From Sphingobium yanoikuyae (GTDB taxonomy: Bacteria; Pseudomonadota; Alphaproteobacteria; Sphingomonadales; Sphingomonadaceae), in the NCBI RefSeq assembly GCF_013001025.1, contig NZ_CP053021.1, forward strand, positions 4,843,001-4,907,000: a stretch of DNA of 64,000 nt, in the 5' to 3' direction. Positions within the stretch are counted from its first letter, which is position 1. Each line of letters starts with the position of its first letter. This document shows positions 45,238 through 53,887 of the stretch, in pieces. Under the pieces are notes generated by a model. It did not search any database, had not been told where the DNA came from, and saw nothing but the letters and a program-made list of their open reading frames with translations. The translations under genes were made by a program, and so were the position numbers.

Positions 45238-45651
45238 ATGGTGCGACTGACCGGAACCGGCATATTGGGTCTCGCCTTGCTCATCGGCGTGACGCTGTCC
45301 GGTATATTATGGGGCTGCCCCAGCTACAATGTCTACAGCAAGGAACAGGCCGGCCGTGCCGCCCTTGCAGAGGCACAATCCTCGCGCCAGATCGCGGTGC
45401 TGGAAGCGCGCGCGAAGCTGGAAAGCGCCAAGATGCTGGCCGATGCCGAAGTCGTTCGGGCCGAGGGGGCCGCGCGGGCCAACCGCATCCTGCAGGACAG
45501 CCTGGGCGGGCCGGATGGCTATCTGCGCTATCTGCAGATTCAGGCGATCGACAACAAGGATGCCAGCCTCATCTATGTGCCGACCGAAGGCGGATTGCCG
45601 TTGCTTGAAAGCAGCCGGCTTGCGCCGCGCGCGCCCGGCCAGGCCAATTGA
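45238..45651 (+). CDS. Short membrane protein with prohibitin-like C-terminus
   Basis: The 137-residue product has one membrane segment (about 7-27, with CPSY near its end) and an Ala/Glu-rich helix (RQIAVLEARAKLESAKMLAD), then the end LGGPDGYLRYLQIQAID...IYVPTEGGLPLLES. The last part resembles the tail of SPFH/prohibitin proteins, yet the SPFH domain is absent. It starts 22 bases after the pip stop, so it may be cotranscribed with pip. Function is unknown. Confidence 0.7.
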   Translation: MVRLTGTGILGLALLIGVTLSGILWGCPSYNVYSKEQAGRAALAEAQSSRQIAVLEARAKLESAKMLADAEVVRAEGAARANRILQDSLGGPDGYLRYLQIQAIDNKDASLIYVPTEGGLPLLESSRLAPRAPGQAN

Positions 45652-45727
45652 GGGATATTTTTCTGCTGCGCCTTTGTTGAGAGGCTGATGTCTCGAATGG
45701 CGCGATGAAGTTGACGGAGGAAAAGAC

Positions 45728-46051
45728 GTGCGGACTATGATGTTGCTGGCGACGGCGCTGTTTCTCGCCTCCTGTGGCGGCGGCGATGAGGTGACGGCGG
45801 TCGAGAACCGGAACATGCCCGAAACGGGCGCGGCGGCTGAAGTCGCCAAGCTCGACCCCGACCTGCGCAACGGCGTGCTGGAAAAGGCGATCAAGGCATC
45901 GGGCGTCGCCTGCCCCTCGGTCACCGGTTCGGAACGCGCCGAAATCCGGCCGGGCGTCAAGGGCTGGAAGGCCCAGTGCGACAACCAGACCGCGCATCTG
46001 ATCGAAATCCTGCCCGACGGCACCGCGAAGGTGACCAGCCGGACGCATTGA
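45728..46051 (+). CDS. Small lipoprotein of unknown function
   Basis: The 107-residue product has a lipoprotein signal ending FLASCGGGD. The start is GTG at 45728, because GGAGG lies 8 bases upstream; an ATG at 45737 is an alternative. The mature part is acidic then soluble, with two cysteines (VACPSV and AQCDNQ) that could pair, as in small periplasmic beta-domain proteins. No family was recognised. Confidence 0.68.
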   Translation: MRTMMLLATALFLASCGGGDEVTAVENRNMPETGAAAEVAKLDPDLRNGVLEKAIKASGVACPSVTGSERAEIRPGVKGWKAQCDNQTAHLIEILPDGTAKVTSRTH

Positions 46052-46063
46052 GGGGGCAAGGCG

Positions 46064-46384
46064 TCAGGCGGCGCGCGGGACGATGCGATCCAGTTCGCCG
46101 TTCAGCGCTCGCTTGGCTTCCAGCAGTTCATAGTCGATCTGGAGGCCCAGGAAAAAACCTTCAGACATACGGAAATAGCGGGCCAATCGAAGGTCGAGTT
46201 CACCGTCCATTGGATGGTCGCCGTCAATCACGGCCTGCACGCGATCCACCGGCAGACCGATCGCGGTGGCCAGCTCCACCGTGGTCATATCCAGCGGTTC
46301 CATGAACTCCAGCCGCAGCATTTCGCCGGCATGCGCATTATGCAGCCAGTCAGGATTATCGGTAGTGGTTGGTGATTTCGACAT
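46064..46384 (-). CDS. higA: HigA-family antitoxin (XRE)
   Basis: The 106-residue protein has an XRE helix-turn-helix: EMLRLEFMEPLDMTTVELAT, then the AIGLPVDRVQAVIDG recognition helix region and the RLARYFRMSEGFFLGLQIDY end typical of HigA/VapI. The start at 46384 was used, since the longer frame overlaps the toxin more. It overlaps higB by 29 bases. It should bind HigB and repress the operon promoter. Confidence 0.85.
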   Translation of the reverse strand: MSKSPTTTDNPDWLHNAHAGEMLRLEFMEPLDMTTVELATAIGLPVDRVQAVIDGDHPMDGELDLRLARYFRMSEGFFLGLQIDYELLEAKRALNGELDRIVPRAA

Positions 46385-46640
46385 TATGCGCGTGTCCGTC
46401 TTTCCAGACAAAGCATATACGCCATTGCATGTTGATGGAAATTGAATGTTGCCCAGCCCGGTCCTCGCTCAGCGCATGAAGGCGATTGCTGGGTGGGTTA
46501 CGCAGGTCGTCCAGGGTGCGGGCGCGGTTGAGCAGCTTCAATTTAGAAAGCGCGCGGTCCTGCATATCCGAAGGCAGCTTGCGGCTGCGTTCACCATTCC
46601 AGATTTTTTCGGTCTCGGGATTGGCGAAGGAGCGGATCAT
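46356..46640 (-). CDS. higB: HigB-family toxin (RelE-like mRNA interferase)
   Basis: The 94-residue protein opens MIRSFANPETEKIWNGERSR and ends SINMQWRICFVWKDGHAHNVE, as in HigB/RelE toxins that cleave mRNA in the ribosome A site. The toxin comes first and overlaps the antitoxin, the hallmark of higBA. The upstream 205 bases (46641-46845) are A+T-rich and should carry its promoter. The pair sits next to uvrB and is likely a stability module of an earlier mobile piece. Confidence 0.88.
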   Translation of the reverse strand: MIRSFANPETEKIWNGERSRKLPSDMQDRALSKLKLLNRARTLDDLRNPPSNRLHALSEDRAGQHSISINMQWRICFVWKDGHAHNVEITNHYR

Positions 46641-46845
46641 CGGCTTGTCCTGAATTCAGAGCAAGCCTTTTCATAGTCCAAAATAATGATGTGTCTACAA
46701 GAGGGTTTTGTCGCATCGGCCGACTTTTTACCACCTGCAAGCATCTGTAAAATATAGAAAAAAGCCTGCGATTCCTCTAATTTCAGTTAACCATAAAGTT
46801 AATAAATTCAGCATCTTAGGTTGCAAATTTTGTCGAATTGAGCGC

Positions 46846-49023
46846 CTAAAATTTTCTTTGCGTCTTCCCGAATCGACCTTTCCGTGTGCCCGGCTTGCCC
46901 TCGGTCGCGCGGCCGCGCGGGGCGGCCACCTGCTGGTCCGCCGGCAGGCCCAGTTCCTCCGCCTCCAGCTTGCGGATTTCGTCGCGGATGCGGCCGGCTT
47001 CCTCGAACTCCAGGTCCGCCGCTGCCGCGCGCATCTTCTTCTCCAGATCCTCGATATAGGCGCGCAGATTATGGCCGACGAGATGCGGGCGATCCTCCAG
47101 CCCCGTCTCGACCGTGACCTGATCCTTGCTCGCGACATGGGCGATGATGTCGCCGATATTCTTCTTCACGGTGAAGGGCGTGATGCCATGCGCGTCATTA
47201 TAGGCCTGCTGCTTTTCGCGGCGGCGTGACGTCTCGTTGAGCGCGCGTTCCATGCTGCCCGTCACCCGGTCGGCATAGAGGATGACGCGGCCGTCGACAT
47301 TGCGGGCGGCGCGGCCGATCGTCTGGATCAGCGATGTCTCGCTGCGCAAAAAGCCTTCCTTGTCCGCGTCGAGGATCGCGACCAGCCCGCATTCGGGAAT
47401 GTCGAGCCCTTCGCGCAGCAGGTTGATGCCGATCAGCACGTCATAGACGCCCAGGCGAAGATCACGGATCAGCTCGATACGCTCCAGCGTCTCGACGTCG
47501 CTATGCATGTAGCGGACCTTGATCCCCGCCTCATGCATGAATTCGGTCAGATCCTCGGCCATCCGCTTGGTGAGCGTGGTGACGAGCGTGCGGTATCCCT
47601 GGGCCGCGACCTTGCGACATTCGTTGATCAGGTCGTCGACCTGATCCTCGACCGGCTTGATTTCGACCGGCGGGTCGATCAGGCCGGTGGGGCGGATCAC
47701 CTGCTCGCTGAACACGCCTCCGGTCTGCTCCATCTCCCACGGGCCGGGCGTCGCCGAGACGCTGACCGTCTGCGGCCGCATCGCGTCCCATTCGTTGAAG
47801 CGCAGCGGTCGGTTGTCGATGCAACTCGGCAAACGGAAGCCATATTCGGCCAGCGTGATCTTGCGCCGATGGTCGCCCCGCGCCATCGCGCCGATCTGCG
47901 GCACGGTCTGGTGGCTTTCGTCCACGAACAGCACGGCATTTTCGGGCAGATATTCAAACAAAGTTGGCGGCGGTTCGCCGGGCAGACGCCCGGTCAGGAA
48001 GCGGCTGTAATTCTCGATCCCCGCGCAACTGCCGGTGGCCGCGATCATCTCCAGGTCGAAATTGGTGCGCTGCTCCAACCGCTGCGCCTCCAGCAGCTTG
48101 CCTTCGGCCTCCAGTTCCTTCAGCCGCTCGGTCAGCTCGAAGCGGATCGCCTCCATCGCCTGCTTCAAGGTCGGGCCGGGGGTCACATGGTGGCTGTTGG
48201 GAAAGACCTTCACATAATCGAGGCTGGCGACCTTCCTGCCGGACAGCGGATCGAACTCGACAATCTCCTCGATCTCGTCGCCGAAGAAGCTGATCCGCCA
48301 GGCCGTATCCTCATAATGGGACGGGAAGATTTCCAGATTGTCGCCCTTCACGCGGAAATTGCCGCGCGCAAAGCCCGCATCGTTGCGCTTGTACTGCAGC
48401 GCCACCAGCTTGCGGATGATCTCGCGCTGGTCCTCGATCCCGCCCTTCTTCATGGAGAAGGTCATGGCCGAATAGGTTTCGACCGACCCGATGCCATAGA
48501 GGCAGGAGACGGACGCGACGATGATGACATCGTCCCGCTCCAGCAGCGCGCGGGTGGCCGAATGGCGCATCCGGTCGATGCTTTCGTTTACCGAGCTTTC
48601 CTTCTCGATATAGGTGTCCGACCGCGCGACATAGGCTTCGGGCTGATAATAGTCGTAATAGCTGACGAAATATTCGACCGCATTGTCGGGGAAGAAGCTC
48701 TTGAACTCGCCATAGAGCTGAGCCGCCAATATCTTGTTGGGCGCCAGGATCAGCGCTGGCCGTTGCAACGCCTCGATCGTCTTGGCCATGGTGAAGGTCT
48801 TGCCGGACCCGGTGACGCCCAGCAGCACCTGGTCCTTCTCGCCCTGCTCCGCCGCGGCGACCAGTTCGGCGATGGCGGTCGGCTGGTCGCCCGACGGTTC
48901 ATAGTCGCTGACCAGGGTGAAGGGCCGTCCGCCTTCGCTCTTCTCCGGGCGCGCGGGCCGGTGCGGCACGAAGTCCTGGCCGGTTTCGGGTTCGTCAAGG
49001 CTGGTGCGGATCTGAATCGACAT
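46846..49023 (-). CDS. uvrB: Excinuclease ABC subunit B
   Basis: The 725-residue helicase-like protein has Walker [16 protein letters not shown], the beta-hairpin [20 protein letters not shown], the helicase motifs ([17 protein letters not shown] and [14 protein letters not shown]) and a C-terminal UVR domain ([20 protein letters not shown]), which meets UvrC. It verifies damage in nucleotide excision repair. A lysine-rich tail of about 30 residues extends past the UVR domain. Length is normal. Confidence 0.97.
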   Translation of the reverse strand: MSIQIRTSLDEPETGQDFVPHRPARPEKSEGGRPFTLVSDYEPSGDQPTAIAELVAAAEQGEKDQVLLGVTGSGKTFTMAKTIEALQRPALILAPNKILAAQLYGEFKSFFPDNAVEYFVSYYDYYQPEAYVARSDTYIEKESSVNESIDRMRHSATRALLERDDVIIVASVSCLYGIGSVETYSAMTFSMKKGGIEDQREIIRKLVALQYKRNDAGFARGNFRVKGDNLEIFPSHYEDTAWRISFFGDEIEEIVEFDPLSGRKVASLDYVKVFPNSHHVTPGPTLKQAMEAIRFELTERLKELEAEGKLLEAQRLEQRTNFDLEMIAATGSCAGIENYSRFLTGRLPGEPPPTLFEYLPENAVLFVDESHQTVPQIGAMARGDHRRKITLAEYGFRLPSCIDNRPLRFNEWDAMRPQTVSVSATPGPWEMEQTGGVFSEQVIRPTGLIDPPVEIKPVEDQVDDLINECRKVAAQGYRTLVTTLTKRMAEDLTEFMHEAGIKVRYMHSDVETLERIELIRDLRLGVYDVLIGINLLREGLDIPECGLVAILDADKEGFLRSETSLIQTIGRAARNVDGRVILYADRVTGSMERALNETSRRREKQQAYNDAHGITPFTVKKNIGDIIAHVASKDQVTVETGLEDRPHLVGHNLRAYIEDLEKKMRAAAADLEFEEAGRIRDEIRKLEAEELGLPADQQVAAPRGRATEGKPGTRKGRFGKTQRKF

Positions 49024-49073
49024 GGGCGTAATATGGGGCCTTTGGGCAAGGGCGCAATCCGCGCCTTGGCAAG

Positions 49074-49499
49074 TCAGGGCTGCAATTCGAACGCGCTCTT
49101 GGGCGGCGGCGGATAGATCACCGGCTTGTCACCGAACCGCGCGCGCAGGACAGTCTCGCGGCGCTCGTCATCGACAATCTCGACATTCACTTCTTCCGGA
49201 TATTTCAGGCTGACATGAAATTTCCTGTCTCTGACCTCATATTCCAACACCGACCAGCGCATGTTGGGGCCGTCGGGTTCCAGATACCAGGCTTCCCAAA
49301 GCATATCGCTGAGATTTGTGTCGCGCGGATTATAATAGCGAACGACGTCGCCTTCATCCTTGAAAACGCTGGGGCTTACCCACCCGTCTCCGATTTCCAC
49401 ATACAGAAACACGCCATCTGGATCGCCTCCGACCAAGCTGGCCAATTCTTGACCGATCTCGTTCATGAGCGGTCCCAGGGTATCGAGTTTATCGCTCAT
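49074..49499 (-). CDS. YezG-like (DUF600) immunity protein
   Basis: The 141-residue acidic protein has the pattern of YezG/DUF600 immunity proteins: [38 protein letters not shown] and [19 protein letters not shown]. YezG is the immunity partner of the nuclease toxin YeeF. The gene overlaps by 11 bases the end of a nuclease gene that ends in the same fold, so it is a translationally coupled toxin-immunity pair. Confidence 0.82.
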   Translation of the reverse strand: MSDKLDTLGPLMNEIGQELASLVGGDPDGVFLYVEIGDGWVSPSVFKDEGDVVRYYNPRDTNLSDMLWEAWYLEPDGPNMRWSVLEYEVRDRKFHVSLKYPEEVNVEIVDDERRETVLRARFGDKPVIYPPPPKSAFELQP

Positions 49500-50505
49500 G
49501 ACGCCGGCCTTTTCTTTCGTTCGAGAAATCCCGGAATTCTTCGACGCCGTTGATGCGCCAAGTGACATGGATTCGATAAGGCCGTTTTGACGCTCCCTCA
49601 TAAACGGGAACGATATGAACAACGACCTTCTTTCCGCCGCGCAGTGCCTGCGTCCATCTATCTTCCATAGCGCGGTAGGCGCCTCGATTGAAATTCCGAT
49701 CCTGGGCGAAATGGTTGAAGCTGTCGCCGGGACCGTTGAAACGGGCAGCAATGAAATGACCGCCATCGTCACCGGGGCGACGATCCGGCTGACCTGCCTG
49801 AGCTTGCGCTTGGCGGGAGCGTTTGGCGATCGGCCCATCCGTAAGTTCGGCAATAATTTCTCTTGGGCGAGCGATGACGTCGATATCGAACGCATAGCCA
49901 TTTCTCACTTCCCGCTGCCAGTTCGAGTTCAGTAGCTGGCTTTCCAGCGACGGCGGATCAGCCGGATCGGGCGGCAAGTCCCCGCCATGCGTATCCATAT
50001 AATGGGCAAGGGCGACGACCTTGTTCTTGGCTGCCCGCCCCGCATCCAGATAGGCCTGATGTGGCAGCTTCAGCCGTTGTCCGATCTGCAAGGGGCGATC
50101 GAGCGGCATGTTGTTCAGCCAGGCGAGGTCCGCAGCCGTCAGCCCCTGGCGCTGGGCGGCGATACGGCTGAGCGTGTCGCCCTGTTTGACCATGTAGAGC
50201 GAATGATTGGCGGGGTGATCGGCGCGAAAGCGATCGCGATCGGGCGCACCATTTCGCCTTGTCGCCAACGGTGACGATGGCCGTGCGACGCCGGTGCCAC
50301 CGGGACGGGACGAAGGCGCATTTGCATTGCCACCCGTGGCGCCGAAATAGCGGCCCTGTCCACGGAAGGTGAAGCGACCGTTTTCCTCGTCATGCCAAGG
50401 GTTGAATTTCACCTCGATCGCGTCCGGCCCGATACGCCGACCGGTGCGGAGATAAAGACTGAATGCGGTTTCGCGATTGGATCGAACGGACTCCCTCTCG
50501 GTCAT
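49489..50505 (-). CDS. LysM-nuclease polymorphic toxin candidate
   Basis: The 338-residue protein has three parts: an N-terminal motif VKFNPWHDEENGRFTF followed by GQGRYFG (residues 33-55), a LysM domain (about 104-148, MVKQGDTLSRIAAQ), and a C-terminal DNA/RNA non-specific endonuclease domain (about 238-333; DDGGHFIAARFNGPGDSFNH, NRGAYRAMEDRW, VPVYEGASKRPYRI). The nuclease domain belongs to the Endonuclea_NS_2 type found in LXG toxins with YezG immunity. No classic Sec or Tat signal is seen. A GTG at 50535 is an alternative start; GGGGGG lies before 50505. Confidence 0.8.
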   Translation of the reverse strand: MTERESVRSNRETAFSLYLRTGRRIGPDAIEVKFNPWHDEENGRFTFRGQGRYFGATGGNANAPSSRPGGTGVARPSSPLATRRNGAPDRDRFRADHPANHSLYMVKQGDTLSRIAAQRQGLTAADLAWLNNMPLDRPLQIGQRLKLPHQAYLDAGRAAKNKVVALAHYMDTHGGDLPPDPADPPSLESQLLNSNWQREVRNGYAFDIDVIARPREIIAELTDGPIAKRSRQAQAQAGQPDRRPGDDGGHFIAARFNGPGDSFNHFAQDRNFNRGAYRAMEDRWTQALRGGKKVVVHIVPVYEGASKRPYRIHVTWRINGVEEFRDFSNERKGRRHER

Positions 50506-50711
50506 CGACACGCCCCCCAATGATGAAAGAATCACCTATCATGATTGAAAGAACAAATAAAGAACAAATGATCGAGGAGCGCACCTCGGCACCTTGCCAC
50601 GCCCCGCCACCCCGGATCGCAATAATCCCGATATCCAGACCCGCCGCCGCTTGCTAAGTCTGGGCCAGATAAAGGGTCGCTTCTGCCAAGATATGCCAGG
50701 GGAAGCCGGTG

Positions 50712-51278
50712 ATGACCAAAGCCTTGACCAACGGCCTGCTGGCCTGCGCGCTCGCGGCGCTGGCCGGATGCAACGAGCCGCCCACCAGCCAGGACACACA
50801 GATCGCCGCGACCGACGCGATGAGCCATGACGCCGCCGTCACGCAGATCGAGAAGGTGCAGCTCAAGCCCGGCCAGTGGGAAGGGCGCTTCGTGATGGAG
50901 CGGATCGACATGCGCGGCGGGGAGGCGATGCCCGCGGCGGCGCGCCAGCAGATGCAGCAGGCGATGAACCGCACCCTGCGCTATTGCGTCACGCCCGAGC
51001 AGGCCGCCCATCCCGACGGCCGCGCCTTTTCCGGCGATCCGGGCAAGGATTGCCGCTACAGCGACTTCGCCGTGCGCGGCGGCACGGTGAAGGGCAATGT
51101 CACCTGCCAGCGCGATGGCGGCACCAGCAGCATGACGATGGCCGGCATCTATGCGCCCGACAGCTATGCGGTGCAGATGGACATGCGGCAGACCGACTTG
51201 CCCAATGGCGTCGAGATGGCGATGAAGGCACGGTCTGAGGGCCATTGGATCGGGCCGGATTGTGCGGAGGGTCAATGA
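50712..51278 (+). CDS. DUF3617 lipoprotein
   Basis: The 188-residue product has a lipoprotein signal ending LAALAGCNEPP and a DUF3617 domain: LKPGQWEGRFVMERIDM, the cysteine pair around RYCVTPEQAAH and GKDCRYSDF, then GNVTCQRDGGTSSM and HWIGPDC. The family is secreted and of unknown role, common in sphingomonads. It overlaps the next gene by ATGA, so the two are coupled. Confidence 0.83.
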   Translation: MTKALTNGLLACALAALAGCNEPPTSQDTQIAATDAMSHDAAVTQIEKVQLKPGQWEGRFVMERIDMRGGEAMPAAARQQMQQAMNRTLRYCVTPEQAAHPDGRAFSGDPGKDCRYSDFAVRGGTVKGNVTCQRDGGTSSMTMAGIYAPDSYAVQMDMRQTDLPNGVEMAMKARSEGHWIGPDCAEGQ

Positions 51279-52210
51279 AAGCATCCGGCAAGCGCGCGCT
51301 GGCTGTGGTCATGGCGTTGGCGGTCATCACCGGTGCGAAGGCGCAGGCGCCAACCGTGCCATCAGAGGATATCGTGGTGCAGGGGCAGCGGCTTACCCGT
51401 CAGGAAGCGCTGACCCGCGCGCAGGGCTTCGTGCGAACGCTCGGGGTGGTCCAGGGGGATCGCAGCCTGGCCCGCTGGGTCGAGCCGATCTGCCCCAAGG
51501 TGATCGGTCTTTCGGCCGAGCATGGTCGCATCGTGATGGACCGGCTGCAGGCGACGATCAGGGCGATAGGCGCGCCTCTGGCCAAGGGCACATGCGATAC
51601 CAACCTGCTCGTGGCCTTCGTCAGCGACGGAAAGCAGATGGTCAACATCATCGACCAGAAGCAGAGCCGCCGCATGGCCCAGGTGCAGGGGCCGGAGCGA
51701 CGCGCCCTGCTGGAAAGCGATGCGCCGATCCGTTGGTGGTATATGATCGACCTGGGCTCGGGCGACGGCACGGGCCTAGGGTCGAACGCGCCGCCGGGCG
51801 TTGGTGGCAACAGCGATACCGGCGCGCCGATGTGGGATGGCATCCCGACCAGCCAATCCTATGGATCGAGCCTGATATGCAGCCCGGTCATCCGGATGAT
51901 CTCAGCCGCGACAATATTGATCGACGTCAATCGGGCGGAGGGGGTGCCGCTGACGGCGGTGGTCGATTATGCCGCCTTTGTCGGGCTGGCCGAGGTGCGC
52001 GCCCGGGCGCTGCCGCCGCTACCGTCGATCCTCAATCTGTTCGGCGCGCAGCCTGAGGGCGCGCGCGATCCGAACCATGCCTTGACCGACTGGGACCGGC
52101 GCTTCCTGGTGCGCCTCTATACGCTGCCGCTCAATCGCCTGGCGTCGGCACAGCGAAACCGGCTGGTCAACGCCCTGCTGGATGAGGATGCGTCGGACAC
52201 TGCCGACTGA
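51275..52210 (+). CDS. Conserved secreted hypothetical protein
   Basis: The 311-residue protein has a signal peptide (ending TGAKAQ, about 25) and then a conserved-looking mix: EDIVVQGQRLTRQEALTRAQ, LARWVEPICPKVIGLSAEHG, and a second half with PIRWWYMIDLGSGDG and SSLICSPVIRMISAATILID. I do not recognise a catalytic motif. It is coupled to the DUF3617 gene by ATGA overlap. An HNH gene overlaps its 3' end. Confidence 0.75.
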   Translation: MKASGKRALAVVMALAVITGAKAQAPTVPSEDIVVQGQRLTRQEALTRAQGFVRTLGVVQGDRSLARWVEPICPKVIGLSAEHGRIVMDRLQATIRAIGAPLAKGTCDTNLLVAFVSDGKQMVNIIDQKQSRRMAQVQGPERRALLESDAPIRWWYMIDLGSGDGTGLGSNAPPGVGGNSDTGAPMWDGIPTSQSYGSSLICSPVIRMISAATILIDVNRAEGVPLTAVVDYAAFVGLAEVRARALPPLPSILNLFGAQPEGARDPNHALTDWDRRFLVRLYTLPLNRLASAQRNRLVNALLDEDASDTAD

Positions 52211-52493
52211 CGGATCGGATCTTTGCTGGCTCTGCGCCCGCCCGCTGGGCGCGCGGATCGAATGGCATCATCCCGTGCCCAAGAGCCGGGGCGGGCGACA
52301 GATGGTGCCGGTCCATCCGATCTGCCACCGCACCATCCATGCCACCCTGTCCAACGCGGAACTGGTCCGCACCTATGCCGATGCCATGGCCTTGCGCAGC
52401 CATCCCGCCATCGCCCGTTTCCTCGGCTGGATCGCCGACAAGCCGGCCGATTTCCATGCGCCCACCCTGTCCGCCGGGCGCCGGCGGCGATGA
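52182..52493 (+). CDS. HNH-type zinc protein
   Basis: The 103-residue protein has an N-terminal CWLCARPLG zinc knuckle and EWHHPVPKSRGGRQMVPVHP, ICHRTIHATLSNAELV, the core of an HNH nuclease (H-N-H with zinc cysteines). It overlaps the preceding frame by 29 bases. It may act as a small DNA or RNA nuclease; partner genes are not obvious. ATG at 52188 is an alternative start. Confidence 0.75.
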   Translation: MRMRRTLPTDGSDLCWLCARPLGARIEWHHPVPKSRGGRQMVPVHPICHRTIHATLSNAELVRTYADAMALRSHPAIARFLGWIADKPADFHAPTLSAGRRRR

Positions 52494-52573
52494 ATCCGCG
52501 CGCGCAACATTTCTACTTGCGCCCGCGCGCGCATCGGTAGAGCGTGCCGCCGTGGAACGAACGGGGAGAGGAT

Positions 52574-53080
52574 ATGCGTGACATTCTGACGCTGGGCGGC
52601 TTGCTGGCCACCAGCCTGACCCTTGCCGCCTGCGGCAGCGAACCGGCCGCTCCGCCCGCGCAGGAGGAGGAGGCCGCGCCGGCGATGATGAAGAGCGGGC
52701 AATGGACGCTCAGCCGCAAGACCACCGGCTACAACACCCCCACCGTCACGGCGGAGGAATATCAGGCCGCGCTCAAGCAGGTGAGCGAGGACAAGATCTG
52801 CATCAAGGTCGATGCCGCCGGCGTGCCCGACGCCGATGCGCTGGCTGGCGCGGAAGGCAGCGACTGCAGCTACAAGGACAAGATGGTGCGCAAGGGCCGG
52901 CTGATCGCGACCCTTGCCTGCAAGGCCGGCGCCGGCACCTCCGAAATCGTGGTCGAGGGCAATTTTACCGAGGATACGCTGACCTTCGGCACCACCATGA
53001 CCAAGACCCAAGGCGGCAAGCCGGTGCTGCGCACCACCCACGACCTGTCCGGCAAGCGCGACGGCGACTGCCCGGCCTGA
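52574..53080 (+). CDS. DUF3617 lipoprotein, second copy
   Basis: The 168-residue product has a lipoprotein signal LTLAACGSEP with an acidic spacer (AQEEEAAPAM), then DUF3617: KSGQWTLSRKTTGYN, GSDCSYKDKMVRKGRLIATL and LACKAGAGTSE. GGGGAGAGG precedes the ATG. It shares family and pattern with the gene at 50,712 but differs strongly in sequence. Confidence 0.83.
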   Translation: MRDILTLGGLLATSLTLAACGSEPAAPPAQEEEAAPAMMKSGQWTLSRKTTGYNTPTVTAEEYQAALKQVSEDKICIKVDAAGVPDADALAGAEGSDCSYKDKMVRKGRLIATLACKAGAGTSEIVVEGNFTEDTLTFGTTMTKTQGGKPVLRTTHDLSGKRDGDCPA

Positions 53081-53105
53081 TCGACGGCACCGATCCGGGT
53101 GGGCC

Positions 53106-53786
53106 TCAGTCCGCCCGGCGGGCCTGGGCGTGGATTTCCGCCCGCGACAGCAGCAGGTCGAGGTCGGCGCGGCTGATGTCGAAATTGTCGGGCAGTTCGG
53201 CCAGCGCCTTGTCGATATCCTCCAGATGAAAGCCCGCCTCCGCGCGCATCTTGTCGGCGATCACCGGCGGCGCGACCGGCTGGTGCGGATAGCTGTGGCC
53301 CGACAGGCGGTGGAAGAACAGGCCGAGGGACACCAGGGCGATCGAATTGATCCCGACCGGCGCAAAGGCGAAGGCATAGCCGGCATCATGAATGCCCTGG
53401 CTGCCGATCACCGCGGTCAGCGCCGCCGCGCCGCCGGGCGGATGCAGGCAGCGCAGCAGGCTCATCAATATTATCGCCAGGCCCACCGCCACGCCGGCCG
53501 CGACCATCATGTCGGGGATCAACTGATAGGCAGCGACGCCGATCAGGCTGGACAGGATATTGCCGCCCACCACCGACCAGGGCTGGGCCAGCGGGCTCGC
53601 GGGCACGGCGAAGATCAGCACCGCCGACGCGCCCAGCGGCGCGACGATGATCGGCAGGTCGCCGGCATGCAACGGCAACTGGCTGCACACCAATATGGTG
53701 AGGCTGATGCCGATCGCCGCGCCCAGGCCCGCGATCATCCGGTCGATCGGGCGGGCACCGGCCAGCAGAGGCTTGAAAAGATTCAT
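53106..53786 (-). CDS. HPP family membrane protein
   Basis: The 226-residue protein has four to five transmembrane helices and the HPP motif LLRCLHPPGGAAALTAVIG, for which the family is named. The N-terminal part (about 1-165) is membrane-embedded; the C-terminal 60 residues are soluble and helical (ISRADLDLLLSRAEI). HPP proteins have been linked to nitrite or anion transport in chloroplasts and cyanobacteria. The start at 53786 is clean; the long frame upstream is antisense. Confidence 0.85.
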   Translation of the reverse strand: MNLFKPLLAGARPIDRMIAGLGAAIGISLTILVCSQLPLHAGDLPIIVAPLGASAVLIFAVPASPLAQPWSVVGGNILSSLIGVAAYQLIPDMMVAAGVAVGLAIILMSLLRCLHPPGGAAALTAVIGSQGIHDAGYAFAFAPVGINSIALVSLGLFFHRLSGHSYPHQPVAPPVIADKMRAEAGFHLEDIDKALAELPDNFDISRADLDLLLSRAEIHAQARRAD

Positions 53787-53887
53787 TGCGGATATTCCTT
53801 TGGCGCAGCCCCATGCGCCGCCAGGAGGAAAAAGGCCACCCCAGTTTTTCTTGGCCCCAATATTGCCCGAAGTGGCCCAAGGGGGGC

